NCBI GenBank assembly: GCA_021798395.1
Contig: JAJZHS010000021.1
Location: 1-15,293, forward strand
From: Pseudomonadota bacterium
Lineage (GTDB): Bacteria; Pseudomonadota; Gammaproteobacteria; Burkholderiales; Burkholderiaceae_C
Direction of reading: 5' to 3'
Length of the DNA stretch: 15,293 nt
The notes under the pieces are model-generated. The model did no database searches, was not told the origin of the DNA, and worked only from the letters and a program-made list of their open reading frames with translations. Position 1 is the first letter of the stretch. The number at the start of each line of letters is the position of its first letter. Below are positions 1 through 6,670 of the stretch, one piece after another. The position numbers were made by a program, and so were the translations under genes.

Positions 1-120
1 GCCGTGGGCGAAATTGATCAGGTTGACGATCCCGTACACCATCGTGTAGCCCAGCGCCACCAGCGCGTACATGCTGCCCAGCACCAGGCCGTTGACGATC
101 TGCTGTATGAACGTTTCCAT
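1..120 (-). CDS. livH: Branched-chain amino acid ABC transporter permease LivH, N-terminal fragment
   Basis: Only the first 40 codons are in the window; the gene runs off the left edge. The translation begins METFIQQIVNGLVLGSMYAL and continues into a YTMVYGIVNLINFAHG stretch. This matches the N-terminus of LivH-type inner-membrane permeases, whose first membrane helix is followed by the conserved INFAHG motif. In the family, LivH pairs with LivM, the ATPases LivG and LivF, and a periplasmic binding protein to import Leu/Ile/Val or related amides. The ATG is preceded by AAGGA about 10 bases upstream, which supports this start. It lies 325 bp downstream of rarA on the same strand, so it is probably the first gene of a separate liv operon lying outside the window. 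Substrate cannot be told from this fragment. Confidence 0.88.
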   Translation of the reverse strand, partial: METFIQQIVNGLVLGSMYALVALGYTMVYGIVNLINFAHG

Positions 121-445
121 CCCGTGTTGTCCTTATGGGTTCAGGGTCTTGCTGTTCACCGCCCGCGGATGGCGCCTCGTGAGCCCCCATGGGCCCGCGG
201 TTGCGGGTTCGCAAGTGTCATGCTCGGGTTTGGTCTTCCCTGCATGCCGTGGCCGGATTCGACCCACGGAAGCGCTGCGCCGCCGATGCTGCGTGGCGCC
301 GCGGTGCTGGTCCGTTCTCGTGTCTCCGATGACAAGTCACTGGCGTGAATCCTGTCCTGTTTGGTCGTCCGTATGGCCGCGAATGATAACCACACGGCGA
401 GCGCGCGCCCTCGCGGAAACCCCTGGGTGTTCACCGCGACGGCGT
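121..445. other. Gene-free interval between rarA and livH
   Basis: No credible coding sequence is seen here; open frames crossing it are antisense or off-frame extensions with low-complexity Arg/Ala/Pro composition. It should hold the livH promoter and the end of the rarA transcript. On the minus strand there is a TATCAT hexamer (388 to 383) that could be a -10, but I find no convincing -35. Small inverted repeats are present: CCGTGG/CCACGG (247-252 and 264-269), CCCGC/GCGGG near 194-207, and the palindrome TGACAAGTCA (330-339). None matches an operator I can name. Confidence 0.5.
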
Positions 446-459
446 TCAGGCGCCGTCGC
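436..459 (-). terminator. GC-rich hairpin with the rarA stop codon in its loop
   Basis: A perfect 9-bp inverted repeat (arms 436-444 and 451-459) encloses a 6-nt loop that contains the rarA TGA (448 to 446). It is very stable by composition. No T-run follows on the minus strand (next bases GGTGAACACCC), so it is not a classic intrinsic terminator. It could be a 3'-end stabiliser or pause element. A second, weaker repeat, CGCGG/CCGCG (412-416 and 434-438), overlaps it and could form an alternative fold. Confidence 0.35.
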
Positions 460-1774
460 CGCGCGCGCCGCGCGCCTCGCGGTTGAGCCGCCGCAGCTCG
501 GCCAGGCGTTCGCCGATTCGCGCTTCCTGGCCGCGCGGCGTCGGCTGGTACAGCCGCGCCTCGGGCGTGCCCGGCGGAAAATAGCGCTCTCCGGCGGCGA
601 ACGCGCCGGGTTCGTCGTGCGCGTAGCGGTAGCCGCGCGCGTGGCCGAGTTGCTGCATCAGCTGCGTCGGCGCATTGCGCAAATGCAACGGTACCGGCGC
701 GCTGCCGTGCGCGCGCACGAAACGGCGCGCCTCGCCGGCGGCCAGGTACACCGCGTTGGACTTCGGCGCGATCGCCAGGTAGAGCACGGCCTGCACCAAC
801 GCCAGTTCGCCCTCGGGACTGCCCAGGCGTTCGAACGCGGCGACCGCGTCGAGCGTATGGCCGAGGGCACGCGGATCGGCCAGGCCGATGTCTTCGCTGG
901 CCATCCGGATCAGCCTGCGGCCGATGTACAGCGGGTCGACGCCGCCGTCGAGCATGCGCGCCATCCAGTACAGCGCCGCGTCCGGGTCGCTGCCGCGGAC
1001 CGATTTGTGCAGCGCCGAGATCACGTCGTAGAACTGGTCGCCCGCCTTGTCGTAGCGGCGCAGGGCCTCGCCGAGCGTGGCGTGCAGCAGTGCCACGTCG
1101 ACACGCGCGTATCCGCCGCGCCGCGCCGCCGCGGCCACCGCCTCGACCGCGTTGAACAGCCGCCGCGCGTCGCCGTCGGCGTGCGCGGCGAGCAGACTCA
1201 GCGCATCGGCGTCGGCCTGCAGGCCGCCTTCGGACTGCAGCCCGCGCTCGGCGAGCTGCTGCAGTTCGGCATCCTCCAGCGGCTGCAGCACGTAGACCGT
1301 GGCGCGCGACAGCAATGCGCTGGTGACCTCGAACGACGGGTTCTCGGTGGTCGCGCCGATGAACGTGAACAGGCCCGATTCGACGTGCGGCAGGAACGCG
1401 TCCTGCTGGGCCTTGTTGAAACGGTGCACTTCGTCGACGAAGACCAGCGTGGCGCGCCCGGCCGCGCGCTCGGCCTCGGCCTGCTGCACTGCGTCGCGAA
1501 TGTCCTTGACTCCGCCCAAAACCGCCGAAATGGCGATGAAACGGGCGTCGAAGGCGCGCGCGATGAGTTGCGCCAGAGTCGTCTTGCCCACGCCCGGCGG
1601 CCCCCACAGAATCATCGAATGCAGACGATGCGTGTCGAACGCCAGCCGCAGCGGCTTGCCCTCGCCGAGCAGATGGGACTGGCCGACGACCTCGTCGAGG
1701 CGCTGCGGTCGCAGCCGCTCGGCCAGCGGCACGCTGCCCGGCGGCGGCTGGTCGAACAGGCTGGCGTCGCGCAT
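446..1774 (-). CDS. rarA: Replication-associated recombination protein A (RarA/MgsA), AAA+ ATPase
   Basis: A 442-residue AAA+ ATPase of the clamp-loader-like RarA/MgsA/WRNIP1 family. The family acts at stalled replication forks and interacts with SSB. Visible motifs are Walker A GPPGVGKT (58-65), Walker B VFVDEVHRF (111-119, D114/E115), a sensor-1 segment GATTENPSFEV (140-150), and an arginine-finger candidate in TSALLSR (R157). The C-terminal half keeps the family tetramerisation region, with conserved LHKSVRGSDPDAALYW and ASEDIGLADP stretches. Length matches the family (about 440-450). I chose the ATG at 1774 because it gives the normal N-terminus (MRDASLFDQ) and lies 4 bp after the lolA stop. 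Longer upstream readings run antiframe through lolA. No clear Shine-Dalgarno is visible, so translation is probably coupled to lolA. It is the last gene of the regulator-ftsK-lolA-rarA unit. Confidence 0.95.
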   Translation of the reverse strand: MRDASLFDQPPPGSVPLAERLRPQRLDEVVGQSHLLGEGKPLRLAFDTHRLHSMILWGPPGVGKTTLAQLIARAFDARFIAISAVLGGVKDIRDAVQQAEAERAAGRATLVFVDEVHRFNKAQQDAFLPHVESGLFTFIGATTENPSFEVTSALLSRATVYVLQPLEDAELQQLAERGLQSEGGLQADADALSLLAAHADGDARRLFNAVEAVAAAARRGGYARVDVALLHATLGEALRRYDKAGDQFYDVISALHKSVRGSDPDAALYWMARMLDGGVDPLYIGRRLIRMASEDIGLADPRALGHTLDAVAAFERLGSPEGELALVQAVLYLAIAPKSNAVYLAAGEARRFVRAHGSAPVPLHLRNAPTQLMQQLGHARGYRYAHDEPGAFAAGERYFPPGTPEARLYQPTPRGQEARIGERLAELRRLNREARGARGDGA

Positions 1775-1778
1775 CGCG

Positions 1779-2456
1779 TCAGCGCTGGTCGAGCACGGCG
1801 GCGCCGGCCGGGACGACGAAACGGAAGGTCGACGCAGGCAGGGCCGGATTGCGCTGCACGGAGTCGAAACGAATGACCGACGTGCGGCCGAACGCGTCGC
1901 GCAATTGCATCTGCACCAGCGCGGCACCGTGCGCCGCGGCGCGCAGGCCGATGCGCACCCAGGCAAAGGCGCTGTCGTGGTCGCGCGGCGTGGCCAGCAC
2001 CCACTGCAGTCCGTCGGCCGCGGGCAGCGACTGCAGCCGGAACACGGCGTCGATGTCGGCACCGGCCAGCAGCGCCGCCGGGGTGCCGCTGAGCGCGCGC
2101 GCCGCCCGCGTGATCGTGACCTGGTCCAGATCGTGGTCGTAGGTCCAGATCGACGCCCCGTCGCTGACGATGTCCTGGTGGTACGGGCTGGTGTAGACCC
2201 AGCGGAAGCGTCCCGGGCGCTCGAACTCGAAATTCCCGCTGGCGGTCGTGCCGCGCACGCCCTTGGCGTCGACGACCTGCTGCGTGAACGCGGCGCTGCC
2301 GCTGTGCGTGGTGCGCAGCCATTGCCGCAGCAGCGCGACCGGACCTGCGTCGGGGGCTTCGGGCGCGGGCGCGCCGGGCGCCGCGGCGTGCGCGGCGCGC
2401 GCGGCCAGCGCGGTGGTGGACAACAACAACAGCATGCGGCGACGCGCGTGGTTCAC
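1779..2456 (-). CDS. lolA: Outer-membrane lipoprotein carrier protein LolA
   Basis: A 225-residue periplasmic chaperone. LolA takes lipoproteins from the inner-membrane LolCDE complex and passes them to LolB at the outer membrane. A basic n-region (HARRR) is followed by a hydrophobic stretch and a probable signal-peptidase I site after AHA (residues 22-24). The mature part shows the LolA-like segments ASGNFEFERPGRFRWVYTSP and IWTYDHDLDQVTI. Size fits the family. The start is a GTG at 2456, with a modest GAGA about 8 bases upstream. An internal ATG at codon 8 would remove the basic n-region and is less likely. It sits 35 bp after ftsK and 4 bp before rarA, the common proteobacterial ftsK-lolA-rarA order. 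Confidence 0.92.
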   Translation of the reverse strand: MNHARRRMLLLLSTTALAARAAHAAAPGAPAPEAPDAGPVALLRQWLRTTHSGSAAFTQQVVDAKGVRGTTASGNFEFERPGRFRWVYTSPYHQDIVSDGASIWTYDHDLDQVTITRAARALSGTPAALLAGADIDAVFRLQSLPAADGLQWVLATPRDHDSAFAWVRIGLRAAAHGAALVQMQLRDAFGRTSVIRFDSVQRNPALPASTFRFVVPAGAAVLDQR

Positions 2457-2482
2457 GGCATTTCTCGCTGGAAAAGGAAAAC

Positions 2483-2490
2483 GGGTAGGG
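2483..2490 (+). promoter_or_regulatory. KOPS-like octamer GGGTAGGG
   Basis: GGGTAGGG on the plus strand fits the E. coli FtsK-orienting consensus GGGNAGGG. It lies in the 35-bp gap between the ftsK stop and the lolA start. The ftsK product here has the C-terminal gamma domain that reads KOPS. A single 8-mer can occur by chance in GC-rich DNA. Confidence 0.3.
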
Positions 2491-2491
2491 A

Positions 2492-4813
2492 TCAGGGCTC
2501 GGCGCGCGCCGGGACCAGGATGTCGCGGTTGCCGTTGCTCGACAGCGCAGAGACCAGACCGGCTTTTTCCATCTGTTCGAGCAATCGCGCCGAGCGGTTG
2601 TAGCCGATGCGCAAATGGCGCTGCACCAACGAAATCGACGCCTTGCGGTTCTGCAGCACGACCTGCACCGCCTGGTCGTACAGCGGATCGGCCTCGGCGT
2701 CGGCGGGGCCTTCGAAGCCGCCGGCCAGGTCGCCGCCGCCTTCCGCGTCGGCCTCGAGCAGCCCGGGAACGTAATCGGGCTCGCCCTGGGTCTTGAGCTG
2801 CTCGACCACGCGGTGCACTTCGCCGTCGCCGACGAACGCGCCGTGCACCCGCAGCGGCGAACCCGAGCCGGGAGGCAGGTACAGCATGTCGCCCATGCCA
2901 AGCAGGCTCTCGGCGCCCATCTGGTCGAGGATGGTGCGCGAATCGACCTTGCTCGAGACCTGGAACGCGATGCGCGTCGGGATGTTGGCCTTGATCAACC
3001 CGGTGATGACGTCGACGCTGGGGCGCTGCGTGGCCAGGATCAGGTGGATTCCGGCAGCGCGCGCCTTTTGCGCCAGGCGCGCGATCAGCTCCTCGATTTT
3101 CTTGCCGACGACCATCATCAGGTCGGCGAGTTCGTCGATGACGACGACGATGTACGGCAGGTGTTGAAGCGGCTCGGGGCTTTCCGGCGTCAGCGACAGC
3201 GGATTCGGCAGATGCTCGCCGCGCTGCGCCGCGTCATGCACGCGGGCGTTGAAACTGGCCAGGTTGCGCACGCCCAGCTTGCTCATCAGCTTGTAGCGCC
3301 GCTCCATCTCGGCCACGCACCAGTTCAGCGCGTGGGCGGCCTGCTTCATGTCGGTGACCACCGGCGCGAGCAGATGCGGAATGCCTTCGTAGACGCTGAG
3401 TTCGAGCATCTTCGGGTCGATCATCAGCATGCGCACCTGGCGCGCCTCGGCCTTGTACAGCAGGCTGAGGATCATCGCGTTGACGCCCACCGACTTGCCC
3501 GAGCCGGTGGTGCCGGCGACGAGCAGGTGCGGCATCTTGGCCAGGTCGGCGACGACCGGGTTGCCGACGATGTCCTTGCCCAGGCCCATGGTGAGGGTCG
3601 ACTGCGCGTCGTGGTAGACCTGCGAGCCGAGGATCTCGGCCAGATGGATCGTCTGCCGCTTGGCGTTGGGCAGCTCCAGCGCCATGGTGTTCTTGCCGGG
3701 GATGGTCTCGACCACGCGGATGCTGACCAGCGACAGCGCGCGCGACAGGTCGCGCGACAGGGTGACCACCTGCGCGCCCTTGACCCCGGGCTCGGGCTCG
3801 ACTTCGTAGCGGGTGATCACCGGCCCCGGCGAGGCGGCGACGACGCGCACCGCGACGCCGAAGTCCTTGAGCTTCTTCTCGATCAGCCGCGAGGTGAACT
3901 CCAGTGTCTCGGCGCCGATCGCGTCCTGCGGCGCACCGCCGTGGTCGAGCAGATCGAGCGTCGGCAGGCTGCTGGACTGGACGTCGCGGAACAACGGCTG
4001 CTGGCGCTCGCGCTCGACGCGCACCGACTGCGGCACCCGCACCACGGGCGGTTCGATGAACACCGGCGCGAACGCCTCGTCGGCGTCGCGCTGCTGCGCG
4101 CTCTCGACGTCGGCCTCGCGCTGCTGCGCGCTCAGCGCCCCGGCGGCGCGGTCGCGCTGCTGCGCGCGGCGCGCGCGAACCCTTTCCCAGGCCCGCTCGA
4201 TCAGCGCACCGACGCGTTCGGCAACGTCGCCCCAGCTCACCCGAGCGAACCACGACAGGGCGAGCAGGAAGACCGCCAGCAGCACGATCGCGCTGCCGGT
4301 GAACCCGAGCACGCGCTGCGCCGCCAGTCCGAGCCAGGTGCCGACGATGCCGCCGGCGCCGGCGGGCAGCGCGGCGCCCAGGTGCCACAGCCGCGTGGCC
4401 TCGAGCGCAGCGCTGACCAGCGGCAGCAGCGCCAGGCCCCCCGCCGCGCCGATGCGCGCCAGCCAGCCGTCGGGCTCGGCGGCCGGAGCGTGCGCGCGGC
4501 GCCAGGCGCGCACCAGCAGGTACAGCCCCATCGGCAGCACCCACAATGCCGAGTAGCCAAGCAGGAAATACAGCAGGTCGGAGCTCCACGCGCCGAGCGC
4601 CCCGACCAGGTTGCGCGTGGCCTGCGTGCCGGCGCCCGAGGTCGTCCACGACGGGTCGCTGCGGTGGTAGCTGAGCATCGCCAGCGCCAGCAACAGCCAC
4701 CCCAGTGCCGCGACGAGCAGGCGCATTTCGCCGAGCAGGCGGCTGCGGCGCGGGCGCGCGGCCGCGACGGGCCCGCGCAGGAAGGAAAACCGGTTGAGCA
4801 ACGGCAACGACAA
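2492..4813 (-). CDS. ftsK: DNA translocase FtsK
   Basis: Septal DNA pump that couples chromosome segregation, including XerCD-dif dimer resolution, to division. Residue numbers are from the TTG at 4813 (773 aa). Residues 30-180 are hydrophobic with about four membrane helices, the first being MRLLVAALGWLLLALAMLSY. A short Gln/Arg-rich linker follows (about 200-250). The RecA-like motor has Walker A GTTGSGKS (434-441) and Walker B VVVIDELAD (D560/E561). The last 65-70 residues form a winged-helix gamma domain (QNRKASISLVQRHLRIGYNR). The linker is much shorter than in E. coli FtsK, as is usual outside the enterics. The start is uncertain. GTG 4876 would overlap the regulator gene by 52 bp, TTGs lie at 4813, 4807 and 4801, and the first ATG (4726) sits right at the first helix. 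I prefer 4813 because it avoids the overlap and keeps a cytoplasmic N-tail. Confidence 0.95.
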   Translation of the reverse strand: MSLPLLNRFSFLRGPVAAARPRRSRLLGEMRLLVAALGWLLLALAMLSYHRSDPSWTTSGAGTQATRNLVGALGAWSSDLLYFLLGYSALWVLPMGLYLLVRAWRRAHAPAAEPDGWLARIGAAGGLALLPLVSAALEATRLWHLGAALPAGAGGIVGTWLGLAAQRVLGFTGSAIVLLAVFLLALSWFARVSWGDVAERVGALIERAWERVRARRAQQRDRAAGALSAQQREADVESAQQRDADEAFAPVFIEPPVVRVPQSVRVERERQQPLFRDVQSSSLPTLDLLDHGGAPQDAIGAETLEFTSRLIEKKLKDFGVAVRVVAASPGPVITRYEVEPEPGVKGAQVVTLSRDLSRALSLVSIRVVETIPGKNTMALELPNAKRQTIHLAEILGSQVYHDAQSTLTMGLGKDIVGNPVVADLAKMPHLLVAGTTGSGKSVGVNAMILSLLYKAEARQVRMLMIDPKMLELSVYEGIPHLLAPVVTDMKQAAHALNWCVAEMERRYKLMSKLGVRNLASFNARVHDAAQRGEHLPNPLSLTPESPEPLQHLPYIVVVIDELADLMMVVGKKIEELIARLAQKARAAGIHLILATQRPSVDVITGLIKANIPTRIAFQVSSKVDSRTILDQMGAESLLGMGDMLYLPPGSGSPLRVHGAFVGDGEVHRVVEQLKTQGEPDYVPGLLEADAEGGGDLAGGFEGPADAEADPLYDQAVQVVLQNRKASISLVQRHLRIGYNRSARLLEQMEKAGLVSALSSNGNRDILVPARAEP
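4086..4167 (-). repeat. Three-copy tandem repeat in the FtsK linker
   Basis: A 15-17 bp unit (TCGCGCTGCTGCGCGCT on the plus strand) recurs at 4086, 4116 and 4152, spaced 30 and 36 bp apart. The multiples of three keep the frame. It encodes three AQQR(D/E) blocks at about residues 216-243 of FtsK, between the membrane and motor domains. Such linkers tolerate length change, so copy number may vary between strains. Confidence 0.75.
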
Positions 4814-4824
4814 GGTCTCGGGTT

Positions 4825-5496
4825 TCAGGTCAGTGTGGTCAGGTGTTCGCGCAGTTGCACGCTGCCGTCGTCGCACTCGGCGACCAGGCCGCGATGCTCG
4901 AAGTCCTTCATCACGCGACTGACCATTTCGCGCGAGGCGCCGACCATTTTCGCCAGGTCCTGGCGCGAGACCTTGGCGCGGATCAGCCGCTGCTGGCCTT
5001 CGAGGTCGCTCATCTCGAGCAACGCGCGCGCCACCCGCCCGTACACGTCCACCAGCGCCAGCGATTCGATCTTGCTGTCGGCGCGTCGCAGCCGCTGAAC
5101 CAACCCGCGCATGATCGAGAACGACATGCTCGAATTCTCCGGCAGGCTTTGCAGGAAAGCGACCCGCCCGAGCATCAGCACGTCGGTCTGCACCTCGGCG
5201 AGAACCGACGCCGAGTGCGGCTGGCCGTCGATCAGGCTCATTTCGCCGACGTGGTCGCCCGGATGCAGCAGCGCGAAAATGACTTCGCGTCCGCGCGCGT
5301 CGATCCGCACCACCCGCGCGCGCCCGGCGAGGATGATGAACAGCGCGTTCGAACGCCCGCCCTGTTCAACGATGGCTTCGCCGCGCTTGTAACGTCTCTT
5401 GACGATCGATTGCGACAGCGTCCACGCCTGCGCTTCGGTCAGGACCGAGAACATCGGCACCCGACGCACCAGGTCGATATTGGAAATCGCCGCCAT
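4825..5496 (-). CDS. Crp/Fnr-family transcriptional regulator
   Basis: A 223-residue regulator with an N-terminal cyclic-nucleotide-binding-type beta-roll (about 12-125), a dimerisation helix (about 125-155) and a C-terminal winged helix-turn-helix (about 175-205). The recognition helix SREMVSRVMK (188-197) keeps the Arg-Glu-x-x-x-Arg pattern of E. coli CRP (R189, E190, R194). The phosphate-binding cassette reads GEMSLIDGQPHS: Gly84-Glu85 is kept, but the Arg that normally precedes Ser is His94, so cAMP binding is doubtful. There is no N-terminal Cys cluster (only C208), so it is not an Fnr-type Fe-S sensor. ATG 5496 is chosen because AAGGAG lies 5 bases upstream; a TTG 15 bases earlier would bury that site. 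It is divergent from trxB and lies 11 bp upstream of ftsK. Its targets are unknown. Confidence 0.9.
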   Translation of the reverse strand: MAAISNIDLVRRVPMFSVLTEAQAWTLSQSIVKRRYKRGEAIVEQGGRSNALFIILAGRARVVRIDARGREVIFALLHPGDHVGEMSLIDGQPHSASVLAEVQTDVLMLGRVAFLQSLPENSSMSFSIMRGLVQRLRRADSKIESLALVDVYGRVARALLEMSDLEGQQRLIRAKVSRQDLAKMVGASREMVSRVMKDFEHRGLVAECDDGSVQLREHLTTLT

Positions 5497-5620
5497 CGTG
5501 ACTCCTTGCAACAGCTGCAGATGCTAACCCAGCGCCGGCGCAGCCGAACGGCGCGCCACCTAGAATGGCCGGTGCAGCGCGCGCCGCGCCCTCTTCCGTC
5601 CCCCCGCAATCCGCCCCGCC
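5497..5620. promoter_or_regulatory. Divergent promoter region of the Crp/Fnr-type regulator and trxB
   Basis: This 124-bp gap must carry both promoters. On the plus strand TAGAAT (5561-5566) is a fair -10 for trxB, but no good -35 stands 16-18 bp before it. On the minus strand TAGCAT (5526 to 5521) is a weaker -10 that would put transcription just ahead of the regulator's AAGGAG (5507 to 5502). A 10-bp palindrome GCGCCGGCGC (5532-5541) lies between the two. I see no TGTGA-N6-TCACA site that would suggest autoregulation. Confidence 0.4.
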
Positions 5621-6571
5621 ATGACGTCCAAGCATGCCAAAGTATTGATCCTCGGCTCCGGCCCCGCCGGGTATTCTGCCGCGATTTACGCGGCGCGCGC
5701 CAACCTGCGCCCGCTGCTCGTCACCGGCCTGGCGCAGGGCGGCCAGTTGATGACGACCACCGAGGTCGACAACTGGCCGGCCGATGTCGACGGCGTGCTC
5801 GGCCCCGATCTGATGGCGCGCTTCGAGGCGCACGCGAAGCGCTTCGACACCGACATCGTGTTCGACCACATCCACGATGTCGACCTGGGCCAGCGCCCGT
5901 TCACCTTGCGCGGCGACAGCGGCACCTACACCTGCGACGCGCTGATCGTCGCCACGGGAGCGTCGGCCAAGTACCTCGGGCTGCCCAGCGAACAGGAATT
6001 CATGGGCCGCGGCGTTTCGGGCTGCGCGACCTGCGACGGATTTTTCTACCGCGACCAGCCGGTCTGCGTGGTCGGCGGCGGCAACACCGCGGTCGAGGAA
6101 GCGCTGTACCTCAGCGCCATTGCGAGCAAGGTCACGCTGATCCACCGCCGCGACAAGTTCCGCGCCGAGCCGATCCTGGTCGACCGGCTGCAGCAGCGCG
6201 CCTCCGAAGGACGCGTGGAACTGCGACTGTGGAGCGAACTCGACGCGGTGCTGGGCGACGCCGGCGGCGTCACCGGAGTGCGCGTCCGCGACACGCGCAG
6301 CGGCGACAAGACCGAACTGGCGCTGACGGGCTGCTTCATCGCCATCGGCCACCAGCCGAACACCGAAATCTTCCAGGGCAAGCTGGAGATGAAGGACGGC
6401 TACCTGATCACCCGCGGCGGCGCCGACGGCATGGCCACTGCAACCAGCGTGCCGGGCGTGTTCGCCGCCGGCGACGTGCAGGACCACGTCTACCGCCAGG
6501 CCATCACCAGCGCTGGAACCGGCTGCATGGCCGCGCTCGACGCCCAGCGCTTCCTTGAGAACGAAGGCTGA
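5621..6571 (+). CDS. trxB: Thioredoxin-disulfide reductase TrxB
   Basis: A 316-residue low-molecular-weight thioredoxin reductase that moves electrons from NADPH via FAD to thioredoxin in the cytoplasm. The FAD-binding GSGPAG (12-17) and the C-terminal FAD motif GVFAAGDV (279-286) frame an inserted NADPH domain with GGGNTA (152-157) and HRRDKFRA (175-182). The redox-active pair is C135-A-T-C138. All catalytic features and the length are normal. ATG 5621 gives the usual short tail before the first strand (KVLILGSG). No Shine-Dalgarno is visible upstream, where the sequence is C-rich. It is divergent from the regulator-ftsK-lolA-rarA unit, as trxB is from lrp-ftsK-lolA-rarA in E. coli. Confidence 0.97.
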   Translation: MTSKHAKVLILGSGPAGYSAAIYAARANLRPLLVTGLAQGGQLMTTTEVDNWPADVDGVLGPDLMARFEAHAKRFDTDIVFDHIHDVDLGQRPFTLRGDSGTYTCDALIVATGASAKYLGLPSEQEFMGRGVSGCATCDGFFYRDQPVCVVGGGNTAVEEALYLSAIASKVTLIHRRDKFRAEPILVDRLQQRASEGRVELRLWSELDAVLGDAGGVTGVRVRDTRSGDKTELALTGCFIAIGHQPNTEIFQGKLEMKDGYLITRGGADGMATATSVPGVFAAGDVQDHVYRQAITSAGTGCMAALDAQRFLENEG

Positions 6572-6582
6572 CGAAACACGGC

Positions 6583-6642
6583 TTGCGGGCGCTGCGGCAC
6601 CGCGCTAAGTTCAGTCTTCTGTCAGCCTCGTGGTTCAGGCTG
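6583..6642 (+). promoter_or_regulatory. Candidate promoter and inverted repeat upstream of the acyl-CoA synthetase gene
   Basis: TTGCGG (6583-6588) and TAAGTT (6606-6611) are spaced 17 bp, a weak sigma-70-like pair. Just downstream, CAGCCT (6623-6628) and AGGCTG (6637-6642) form a 6-bp inverted repeat with an 8-nt loop, 28 bp before the synthetase ATG. Its place after a candidate promoter could suit a repressor operator or leader hairpin. No T-run follows, so it is a poor trxB terminator. Confidence 0.25.
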
Positions 6643-6670
6643 GCGCGGAATACGCAAAAAGGAGACATGG

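Noticed and set aside
320..339. TGTC-N6-GACA and TGACAAGTCA as a Crp/Fnr-type operator upstream of livH
   Set aside because: Arms of four bases are too short and do not match TGTGA-N6-TCACA or TTGAT-N4-ATCAA.
71..1876. A 601-codon plus-strand frame opposite rarA
   Set aside because: Antisense shadow of rarA; no motif and a biased composition.
2615..5098. An 827-codon open frame on the plus strand opposite ftsK
   Set aside because: It mirrors ftsK and the regulator gene, is dominated by Arg/Gln/His/Ala/Asp without any domain, and is explained by GC-rich third-position bias on the antisense strand.
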